DNA from: Thiotrichaceae bacterium
Lineage (GTDB): Bacteria > Pseudomonadota > Gammaproteobacteria > Thiotrichales > Thiotrichaceae
NCBI GenBank assembly: GCA_027030285.1
Contig: JALVFC010000058.1
Location: 1 to 5,097, forward strand
Direction of reading: 5' to 3'
DNA length: 5,097 nucleotides
A program made the position numbers and the translations under genes. Shown here piece by piece: positions 1 through 5,097 of the stretch. The notes below the pieces were generated by a model. It did not search any database. It saw only the letters and a list, made by a program, of their open reading frames with translations, and was not told the DNA's origin. How positions within the stretch are numbered: the stretch's first letter is position 1; the number at the start of each line of letters is the position of its first letter.

Positions 1-236
1 CGCTGAGCCATCGTCCAGTCGTGATCCAGGGCAATGACCGCATCCGGATTGCCCTCTGTGAAGGACGCAATAGCGATGCACGGGTGTCCTTCGATGGCCA
101 GTCACATATTGATATTGTGCCGGGCGATTATGCCATTATCGAAAAGAAACAACGCAGCATGACCTTGCTGCACCCCGAAAATCATAGCTATTATCATATA
201 CTACGTGCCAAACTACACTGGAGTGTACAGCCCTGA
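1..236 (+). CDS. nadK: NAD kinase, C-terminal part (5' end outside window)
   Basis: NAD kinase phosphorylates NAD to NADP in the cytoplasm, using ATP or, in some family members, polyphosphate. The reading frame is open from base 3 and runs 77 codons to TGA at 234-236, so the true start lies left of the window; the GTG at 21 is an internal valine. The fragment matches the end of bacterial NadK in order: an LSHRPVVI strand, a basic and hydrophobic stretch, the SFDGQ motif of the all-beta C-terminal domain, and the conserved tail LLHPENHSYYHILRAKLHW. About one quarter of a roughly 290-residue protein is visible, and the catalytic GGDG motif would lie upstream of it. recN follows after 12 bases on the same strand, so the two are likely co-transcribed. 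The identification rests on motif recognition without an alignment, but the tail is characteristic. Confidence 0.93.
   Translation, partial: LSHRPVVIQGNDRIRIALCEGRNSDARVSFDGQSHIDIVPGDYAIIEKKQRSMTLLHPENHSYYHILRAKLHWSVQP
214..227. repeat. 14-bp palindrome in the end of nadK, before recN
   Basis: TACACT-GG-AGTGTA is a perfect 6-bp inverted repeat with a 2-base centre, ending 21 bases before the recN start. It lies in nadK codons for the tail motif L-H-W-S-V, so part of it is fixed by coding. It does not fit the gammaproteobacterial LexA box (CTGT-N8-ACAG). It could be an operator or simply chance. Confidence 0.35.
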
Positions 237-239
237 GGT
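235..239 (+). promoter_or_regulatory. Ribosome binding site of recN, overlapping the nadK stop
   Basis: GAGGT begins inside the nadK TGA stop codon and sits 9 bases before the ATG at 249. This supports that ATG as the recN start and suggests translational coupling with nadK. Confidence 0.65.
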
Positions 240-248
240 CATACCACA

Positions 249-1910
249 ATGCTAACGCATATTCATATCCGCCATTTTGCCATTATTGAAGAACTGGATC
301 TGGAACTAAACCCCGGTATGACAGTATTGACTGGCGAGACGGGCGCAGGTAAATCCATTCTTATTGATGCCATTGGGCTGGTGCTGGGTGATCGTGCAGA
401 TAGCAGCACTGTCAAGCATGGTTGTGACAAGGCGGAAATCACGCTGTCTATTGATGTCTCACAAACGGCAACGGCTGAACAGTGGTTACAGGAACAAGCC
501 CTGGATAACGAAGGCGAGTGTATTCTGCGCCGAGTGATCAGCGCCAATGGCAAATCACGCGCCTGGATTAATGGCAGCCCCAGTAACCTTTCCATGCTAC
601 GCCAGCTGGGTGAGCAGGTGGTTGATATTCATGGTCAGCATGAGCATCAGTCGCTGATGAAAAAAGACATGCAGCGGCAGCTTCTGGATGAATTTGCCGG
701 GCACCAGACACTGCTGGAGCAAACCCGTCATGCCTGGCAACAATGGCACACCCTGAATGAGCGTTATCAAAACCTGCTCACCCAAAACGCGGAGCATCTG
801 GCAAAGCTGGATCTGCTGAAGTTTCAGGTCGATGAACTGGAAAAACTCGACTTGCAGGATGACGAAGCTGAACAACTGGAAGAAGAACATAGCCGCCTCG
901 CCAATGCCGATCAACTCATGCAAGCTGCCGGCGCAGCGCAACAACAGATTTACGAGGATGAACAATCAGTATACTCCGCGCTGGGCAGTGTGGTTCAGAC
1001 ACTGGAACAGCAACTTGCCCTGGACAGTGATCTTGAATCCCCACTGACACTGCTGCATAGCGCACAAATTCAGCTTCAGGAAGCCGCTGAAGAACTGCGT
1101 CATTATCTGGACAAGCTCAACCTTGATCCCGCACGCTTGCAACAGGTCGAAACACGCATGGCACAGATGCAAGACCTGGCGCGCAAACATCGCATAGAAG
1201 CCCATGAACTCCCGCAAAAGCTGGCTGAATTGCAGCAGGAACTCACCATACTGGACTCCGATGACTATAACCTGGACACCCTTGAAGCACGCCTGCAGGA
1301 AGCCGCAACTGACTATCACAAACTGGCAGGCAAACTCAGTCAGCAACGCCAGCAAGCCGCGAAAAAGCTATCCGCGGGTGTCACCGAAGCCATGCAGCAA
1401 CTGAGCATGAAAGGCGGTGTATTTGAGATTCAGCTCAGCACCGACAAGCAGAAATTCTCCGCCAGTGGCATGGACGACATCAGCTTTACGGTCAGTGCCA
1501 ACCCCGGTCAACCCCTCAAGCCCCTGGTCAAGGTCGCCTCCGGTGGCGAACTCTCGCGCATCAGTCTGGCTATCCAGATGATTGCCGCACAGAAAGTCAC
1601 CCTGCCCGCGCTGATCTTTGATGAAGTCGATACCGGCATCGGTGGTGGCACCGCAGAAGTCGTCGGCAAACAACTACGCAAACTGGGTGAAGGCAGACAG
1701 GTACTATGCGTCACACACCTGCCACAGGTCGCCGCACAGGCGCATAATCACTACAAAGTCACCAAAATCAAAAGCCAGGCAGACACACAAACGGGCATTG
1801 TTACCCTCTCGGCAGAAGAAAGAATCCACGAAGTCGCCCGCATGATGGGGGGTGTCGAGATTACCGACTCGACCCTGGCACTTGCCAGAGAGATGATTGA
1901 CAATGCCTGA
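249..1910 (+). CDS. recN: DNA repair protein RecN (SMC-like ATPase)
   Basis: RecN is a cytoplasmic SMC-like ATPase that acts early in recombinational repair of double-strand breaks, holding DNA together and assisting RecA. At 553 aa it equals the length of E. coli RecN and appears intact. The N-terminal ATPase half carries the Walker A GETGAGKS (residues 29-36) and the RecN-typical VVDIHGQHEHQ (124-134). The central part, about residues 145-385, is rich in Glu, Gln, Leu and Lys, as expected of the two antiparallel coiled-coil arms around a short central domain. The C-terminal half has the ABC signature SGGELSR (431-437), Walker B LIFDEVD (455-461), a D-loop-like TGIGGG, the switch histidine H490 in VTHLPQVAA, and the closing VARMMGG motif. 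The ATG at 249 has GAGGT 9 bases upstream. In E. coli recN is LexA-controlled; no LexA box is visible here between base 1 and the start, so any SOS promoter would have to lie upstream of nadK. Confidence 0.98.
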   Translation: MLTHIHIRHFAIIEELDLELNPGMTVLTGETGAGKSILIDAIGLVLGDRADSSTVKHGCDKAEITLSIDVSQTATAEQWLQEQALDNEGECILRRVISANGKSRAWINGSPSNLSMLRQLGEQVVDIHGQHEHQSLMKKDMQRQLLDEFAGHQTLLEQTRHAWQQWHTLNERYQNLLTQNAEHLAKLDLLKFQVDELEKLDLQDDEAEQLEEEHSRLANADQLMQAAGAAQQQIYEDEQSVYSALGSVVQTLEQQLALDSDLESPLTLLHSAQIQLQEAAEELRHYLDKLNLDPARLQQVETRMAQMQDLARKHRIEAHELPQKLAELQQELTILDSDDYNLDTLEARLQEAATDYHKLAGKLSQQRQQAAKKLSAGVTEAMQQLSMKGGVFEIQLSTDKQKFSASGMDDISFTVSANPGQPLKPLVKVASGGELSRISLAIQMIAAQKVTLPALIFDEVDTGIGGGTAEVVGKQLRKLGEGRQVLCVTHLPQVAAQAHNHYKVTKIKSQADTQTGIVTLSAEERIHEVARMMGGVEITDSTLALAREMIDNA

Positions 1911-1930
1911 TAGAACTGTGGAGTAAAAAG

Positions 1931-1977
1931 TTATCAAACCAAAAAACTTTATTATAATCCATAATATGCTATATAAT
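1931..1977 (+). promoter_or_regulatory. Candidate sigma70 promoter(s) for the 2010 gene
   Basis: In the AT-rich gap after recN there is a perfect TATAAT at 1953-1958 with TTATCA at 1931-1936 (4 of 6 to the -35 consensus, spacer 16). A second perfect TATAAT lies at 1972-1977. Either would give a short leader for the gene at 2010. In such AT-rich DNA, TATAAT matches can arise by chance, so this is a moderate call. No convincing terminator for recN is seen in the same gap. Confidence 0.45.
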
Positions 1978-2009
1978 TAACATCTTAAACAACAAACCTC
2001 ATAAAAAAG

Positions 2010-2354
2010 ATGATTAGGGACTTCATTTTATTTATACGCATGATGCGCCGCGACCATGAACGCTTTGTCTTTTCACAAAGTGCTCGCCGACACAGACATA
2101 TGGGTTGGGCACCATCCGGACAAGTGATTGATGTCTACCGCGCTCCACCAAGCTTTCTGCTATGGGTATGGGCATCTTTTCCATTATTGTTTATCGCCAG
2201 CCTAGACCCGAGTGTCATTGCAGTCGCAATCATTGCGGCGATTCTCAACTATGTCATCATCACCCACATGGACACCTATTGCTTCATTCTCTACTGCATG
2301 TGTGGACTGGTACTATTGGCACTTACACTCATCTACCACTGGCACTGGATTTGA
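2010..2354 (+). CDS. Small multi-pass membrane protein of unknown function
   Basis: I do not recognise this 114-residue protein. The first ~45 residues are hydrophilic and strongly basic (R-M-M-R-R-D-H-E, then S-A-R-R-H-R-H), which predicts a cytoplasmic N-terminus by the positive-inside rule. Three hydrophobic segments follow: about 47-65, 67-84 and 87-109. They are joined by very short loops containing D-P-S and H-M-D-T, and the protein ends in W-H-W-I. The chosen ATG has only an A-rich stretch upstream rather than a clear Shine-Dalgarno; in-frame ATGs at 2040 and 2043 would shorten it by 10 or 11 residues while keeping all hydrophobic segments. It has its own promoter-like upstream region and converges with the transglycosylase gene. 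The hydrophobic pattern and basic N-terminus favour a real gene, but length alone would not prove it. Confidence 0.7.
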   Translation: MIRDFILFIRMMRRDHERFVFSQSARRHRHMGWAPSGQVIDVYRAPPSFLLWVWASFPLLFIASLDPSVIAVAIIAAILNYVIITHMDTYCFILYCMCGLVLLALTLIYHWHWI

Positions 2355-2404
2355 TGGTTTCAGGCTCTCCAGGAAATGAAGAGCTGCTTATACACTCATA
2401 TAGC

Positions 2405-3037
2405 TCACTGATTTGTGGTGGTTAATTGCTGTTTTGGGGATTTAAACAAGTGTGGCGCCTTACGCTTCAGCACAGCAATCCCCTGACGTCCAGGCTTCCC
2501 CCACTCGCTGACGACCCCGGGTTGCTGTGACAGCTTTTTATATGTACGAATAACATCCGCAACATAGTGCTGTGTTTCTTTATATGGAGGTATTGCCTGG
2601 TACGCCTGAACTTTTCCCTCCCCTGCATTATATGCAGCTAAGACCTTATCCAGTTGGCTGTGAAAGAGCCGTTGCAAAAAATGTAGGTATCGAGTTCCTG
2701 CCTCAATATTATTTGCGGGTATGTCAATATTTTTAACGCCGAACCGTTCTGCGGTTTCCGGCAGGATTTGCATTAATCCACGAGCACCAGCTGGTGAAAC
2801 AGCTTGCGGGTTATAACATGACTCTACGGCAATAACAGCTCGAATAAGGTGTGCATCAACTCGATATTTTCTGGAAACACGGGATATGATTTGATCATAT
2901 TGTTGCGACTTTTTTAGCAGTTCCTGACGGTTTTTTTCTACACAGGGTATCTCATGAGCTGACAAGGGAACAGTTGATATTCCAGCCAACAGGACCAATA
3001 TAAACAGCCAGTTACTGTACAAATAACCAGGATTCAT
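2405..3037 (-). CDS. Secreted lytic transglycosylase, SLT/GH23 fold
   Basis: Lytic transglycosylases cleave the MurNAc-GlcNAc bond of peptidoglycan with formation of 1,6-anhydro-MurNAc, acting in the periplasm. This 210-aa protein has a hydrophobic signal peptide (residues 10-23, cleavage probably near S-A27) and no lipobox. The SLT domain spans about 45-170 and shows the family motifs in order: catalytic Glu72 in AVES, S-P-A-G-A-R-G-L-M-Q-I (81-91), L-A-A-Y-N-A-G-E-G (133-141) and E-T-Q-H-Y-V (154-159). The last ~40 residues are basic and apparently unstructured. A Cys occurs at 74, two residues after the catalytic Glu, and another at 32; a disulfide is possible. The ATG overlaps the stop of the upstream lipoprotein gene (ATGA), with GGAAAA 6 bases before it, so the pair is likely translationally coupled. 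Which physiological class (MltE, MltC or Slt-like) it belongs to cannot be decided by eye. Confidence 0.93.
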   Translation of the reverse strand: MNPGYLYSNWLFILVLLAGISTVPLSAHEIPCVEKNRQELLKKSQQYDQIISRVSRKYRVDAHLIRAVIAVESCYNPQAVSPAGARGLMQILPETAERFGVKNIDIPANNIEAGTRYLHFLQRLFHSQLDKVLAAYNAGEGKVQAYQAIPPYKETQHYVADVIRTYKKLSQQPGVVSEWGKPGRQGIAVLKRKAPHLFKSPKQQLTTTNQ

Positions 3038-4095
3038 AGCAGGTTTTCCAAAGCCTTCTTATCCTTGTCAGACAGAATACTGTACCCTGCGTTCAAAATA
3101 CTCCTGATTTCCTCCTTACGCTTGTTAACGGGTTCACTGAAATTATTCCTGGTGTTTGTTATATCCTGAATAATTTCATGTTTAAGACTGTTCAGAATTT
3201 CAGAAAATGGAGAGCTTGACGCATTCAGGGCATCAAGTTTATCCAGTATCTTTTTATGAATCCCTCTTCCCAACAGACTTCTTGCCCCATAGTCAGATAT
3301 CTGCTCCATCCACGCCGGAAAAAAACCCTCCTGAGCATCAGGGAAAATAGCCTGATAGAGTTCAATAAACTGATCATCTTCTACTCCAGACGTCTGCCTT
3401 GCCTTTGCCGCCCATTGCTGATAATCAGCAAATAAATAATAGGCAGTACCTTCAGCGACCCTGGCATGTTTATAACCTGGTAGCAGACTATCAAGCCAAC
3501 TCATATCAGCAGGGTTTTGCGAATCTGTACTGGCTTTTTTTCGCAGCACCTGAACCATTTTGTCCCGCAAGCCCAGGCCGTAGATATACATATTGGCAAA
3601 TTTATCACTGGTATTCGCCTGCACATAGGCAGCACGATAATTATCCATTGCAGTGACTATCTCGGCACCAAAAAATCCCTGTGCGCGTCGTCTGACCAGC
3701 AGCTGTTGAAGGCTTTTCGAGGGATTATTAGTGGAGTCAACGCTGGCTGTTGCCGCATAAATCCAGCCAGTTTTACCTTCGTTAGTCTTCACATATAGCC
3801 AGGGGTCATTATAACGAACACCACGTAATTTGATTGGAGCGGTAACCTTGCTTACCTGTCCTAGCCATTCCAGCTTGCTATTTGCTGGAAGCTTGGCAAC
3901 AACGGGGCTACTGATATTGGGTGATTTGCGCATATTGACCGTATTCAAGATAATTTTTATCACTACAGGCGCATCAGCATCATTTGCAGACGATGCATTG
4001 GTGATCTTGATAGTTTTGACTTCAGGCTGGTCAGTATCGCCACAAGCAGTTACAAACATCAGGGTGATTACAAAGATAAAAAATCCTTTTTTCAT
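3034..4095 (-). CDS. Putative lipoprotein with bacterial SH3 domain
   Basis: The 353-aa product starts with M-K-K, a hydrophobic stretch and the lipobox V-T-A-C, giving lipidation at Cys18. Gly follows at +2, so there is no Asp+2 inner-membrane retention signal of the E. coli type and outer-membrane anchoring is the default inference. After a short polar linker, residues ~45-120 look like a bacterial SH3 (SH3_3-type) domain: V-N-M-R-K-S-P (54-60), V-V-A-K-L-P-A-N-S-K-L (65-75), then W-L-Y-V (99-102) and G-K-T-G-W-I-Y (107-113). Such domains usually bind peptidoglycan or peptides. Residues ~125-353 form a long, apparently alpha-helical region that I do not recognise. The ATG at 4095 has AGGAA 5 bases upstream. 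The stop overlaps the start of the transglycosylase gene, implying that the two act together on the cell wall. Confidence 0.88.
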   Translation of the reverse strand: MKKGFFIFVITLMFVTACGDTDQPEVKTIKITNASSANDADAPVVIKIILNTVNMRKSPNISSPVVAKLPANSKLEWLGQVSKVTAPIKLRGVRYNDPWLYVKTNEGKTGWIYAATASVDSTNNPSKSLQQLLVRRRAQGFFGAEIVTAMDNYRAAYVQANTSDKFANMYIYGLGLRDKMVQVLRKKASTDSQNPADMSWLDSLLPGYKHARVAEGTAYYLFADYQQWAAKARQTSGVEDDQFIELYQAIFPDAQEGFFPAWMEQISDYGARSLLGRGIHKKILDKLDALNASSSPFSEILNSLKHEIIQDITNTRNNFSEPVNKRKEEIRSILNAGYSILSDKDKKALENLL

Positions 4096-4100
4096 AATAG

Positions 4101-4105
4101 TTCCT
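4101..4105 (-). promoter_or_regulatory. Ribosome binding site of the SH3 lipoprotein gene
   Basis: On the - strand AGGAA lies 5 bases before the ATG at 4095. It supports that start, as does the lipobox signal peptide immediately downstream. Confidence 0.6.
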
Positions 4106-4117
4106 GTTTTCAGATTT

Positions 4118-4133
4118 GTACTGTTTATAGTAC
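4118..4133. repeat. Short inverted repeat upstream of the lipoprotein gene
   Basis: GTACT and AGTAC flank a 6-base centre, within the 80-base gap between the kinase and lipoprotein genes. On the - strand it reads GTACT-ATAAAC-AGTAC and overlaps a weak -10-like TACTAT with no good -35 element. It may be an operator or a small leader hairpin; a chance occurrence is quite possible. Confidence 0.3.
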
Positions 4134-4140
4134 CTTTCCA

Positions 4141-4159
4141 GGATTGTTTCCCGAAATCC
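4141..4159. repeat. Second short inverted repeat in the same gap
   Basis: GGATT (4141-4145) and AATCC (4155-4159) flank 9 bases. The stem is only 5 bp and is not followed by a T-run on the - strand, so it is not a standard intrinsic terminator for the kinase gene. The gap therefore contains no convincing transcript boundary, and read-through from the kinase gene is plausible. Confidence 0.25.
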
Positions 4160-4175
4160 TTAGGCAGACCTGCTG

Positions 4176-5097
4176 TTAATGAGAAAATTTTCCGAGACGT
4201 ATCCTCTCAGCATTCATTAATTCAACCTCACGAGCCCCTGATATAACAATATCGGAGTCCGGCACATAATCCAGTTCCTGATTGACACGCTCATACGGTA
4301 CGGCGTTTAATATCACGCGCATGGCATTTAATCTAGCCTGATGCTTATCATTCGAGCGGATCACTGTCCATGGAGCCTGGGATGTGTGGGTACGTCGCAG
4401 CATCTCATATTTTTGTTGCGTAAATTCATCCCACTTTTCCTGTGCCTGCAAGTCTACTTCACTTAGTTTCCATTGACGCAGTGGATCATCCTGACGTCTT
4501 TTAAAGCGTTTTTTCTGTTCTGCCTTGGTAACGCTAAAATAGAGCTTTAATAAAATCGTGCCCTGGCGCACCAGATCCTTCTCAAAACCTGTTACCCCTT
4601 TCATGAAATACTTATATTCTTCAGGTGTGCAAAAACCAAACACAGGCTCTACCATTGCCCGGTTATACCAGCTTCGATCAAACAAAACGATTTCACCACC
4701 ACGCGGAAACTGGGAAACATACTTTTGAAAGAACCATTGTGTTTTTTCGCGCTCTGTTGGCTTGCCAAATGCAACTACCCGATAATGTTTAGTATTCATA
4801 TAGCGCGTTACGCGACGAATAGTGCCACCCTTGCCAGAGGCATCTCGTCCTTCAAACACAATAATCATACGTTTATTGGTTGTCTCCAAATATTTCTGCA
4901 GATGAATTAATTCCGCCTGATAGGGCTTTAACTGTTTTTCGAGCTTGTGTTTCGCAACGCGCTTTTCAGCAAGGTCTGCCGTTTTCCTAACGCCTTTAAG
5001 GCGACTTAGTTTTTCCTTGAGCTTTTGTTTATCTTTTTTTAATTTAGCGATTTTTTCCAGCAGAAGTTCTCTATCATCTGCTGCCTGGGGTGAATTG
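4176..5097 (-). CDS. ppk2: PPK2-family polyphosphate kinase (5' end outside window)
   Basis: PPK2 enzymes transfer phosphate between polyphosphate and nucleotides in the cytoplasm; single-domain class I members mainly make NTP from NDP. The frame is open from the right edge (first whole codon 5094-5096), giving 306 visible residues to TAA at 4176-4178. The TTG codon at 4887-4889 is an internal Leu in the Y-Q-A-E-L-I-H-L-Q-K-Y-L-E helix that normally precedes the P-loop, so it is not the start. Motifs, in visible numbering, are Walker A F-E-G-R-D-A-S-G-K-G-G (81-91), P-T-E-R-E-K-T-Q-W-F-F-Q (113-124), Walker B V-L-F-D-R-S-W-Y-N-R-A (137-147), G-F-C-T-P-E-E-Y, and the lid R-R-Q-D-D-P-L-R-Q-W-K-L-S. 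These fit a single-domain PPK2, probably class I. Visible residues 9-34 form a leucine heptad in a lysine-rich segment. The start is not seen; no in-frame ATG precedes the P-loop within the window. Confidence 0.93.
   Translation of the reverse strand, partial: NSPQAADDRELLLEKIAKLKKDKQKLKEKLSRLKGVRKTADLAEKRVAKHKLEKQLKPYQAELIHLQKYLETTNKRMIIVFEGRDASGKGGTIRRVTRYMNTKHYRVVAFGKPTEREKTQWFFQKYVSQFPRGGEIVLFDRSWYNRAMVEPVFGFCTPEEYKYFMKGVTGFEKDLVRQGTILLKLYFSVTKAEQKKRFKRRQDDPLRQWKLSEVDLQAQEKWDEFTQQKYEMLRRTHTSQAPWTVIRSNDKHQARLNAMRVILNAVPYERVNQELDYVPDSDIVISGAREVELMNAERIRLGKFSH

Noticed and set aside
218..230. CTG...CAG resembling a LexA box before recN
   Set aside because: The half-sites are separated by 7 bases instead of the 10 between CTG and CAG in the gammaproteobacterial LexA consensus, and the flanking T/A pattern is absent.
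966..1355. 129-codon open frame on the - strand inside recN
   Set aside because: It is the complement of the recN coiled-coil region, where Gln/Leu/Glu-rich codons leave the opposite strand free of stops; recN itself is unambiguous.
1927..1950. AAAGTT...AACTTT as an intrinsic terminator for recN
   Set aside because: The stem is 6 bp with no strong G-C core and a 12-base loop. It would be too unstable, and the region is better read as AT-rich promoter DNA.
2381..2406. GAGCT...AGCTC hairpin between the convergent genes as a bidirectional terminator
   Set aside because: The stem is only 5 bp with a 16-base loop and no T-run on either strand. The 50-base gap holds no convincing terminator.
2162..2425. 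87-codon open frame on the + strand overlapping the orphan membrane gene
   Set aside because: It is an out-of-frame shadow with His/Ser-rich sequence, no ribosome binding site and no coherent hydrophobic pattern.
4119..4132. TACT...AGTA half-sites resembling a LexA operator upstream of the lipoprotein gene
   Set aside because: The half-sites are 6 bases apart, whereas the 20-bp LexA consensus needs 12 between TACT and AGTA.
3830..4246. 138-codon open frame on the + strand with hydrophobic stretches
   Set aside because: It is antisense to the lipoprotein gene and the kinase end. Its hydrophobic character follows from the opposite strand's composition, and it shows no recognisable motif.
4176..4889. 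Kinase gene starting at the TTG codon at 4889
   Set aside because: The frame stays open to the window edge, and the residues just upstream (Y-Q-A-E-L-I-H-L-Q-K-Y) match the helix that normally precedes the PPK2 P-loop, so the start lies further out.

Overview
The window reads as a chromosomal segment of a gammaproteobacterium. The best evidence is the tight nadK-recN pair on the + strand, an arrangement familiar from that class, together with a RecN of the same length as the E. coli protein (553 aa). No genus can be named from the sequence. The left part, recN especially, looks somewhat richer in G+C than the right part, but I judged this by eye and did not compute it.

Layout. Positions 1-236 hold the 3' end of an NAD kinase gene. 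It is followed after 12 bases by a complete recN (249-1910), whose Shine-Dalgarno sequence overlaps the nadK stop codon. Next is a roughly 100-base AT-rich gap (1911-2009) with good sigma70-like -10 elements, then a small orphan membrane-protein gene (2010-2354, + strand). From 2405 to the right edge everything is on the - strand and converges on the orphan gene. In transcription order this block is a PPK2-type polyphosphate kinase (5' end beyond the window), an SH3-domain lipoprotein (3034-4095), and a secreted lytic transglycosylase (2405-3037) whose start codon overlaps the lipoprotein stop codon (ATGA).

How the genes work together. nadK and recN are probably co-transcribed and are housekeeping genes (NADP synthesis and double-strand-break repair). 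The lipoprotein and transglycosylase are almost certainly translationally coupled and are both exported, so an envelope or peptidoglycan module is the natural reading. The SH3 domain would tether or target, and the GH23 enzyme would cleave glycan strands. PPK2 lies 80 bases upstream on the same strand. It may share a transcript, but nothing in the sequence ties polyphosphate metabolism to the other two.

No tRNA, rRNA, CRISPR array, insertion sequence or phage gene was seen. The least explained items are the orphan membrane protein, the long C-terminal region of the lipoprotein, the lysine-rich coiled-coil extension of PPK2, and a cysteine two residues after the catalytic glutamate of the transglycosylase. 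None of these amounts to a demonstrated new system.
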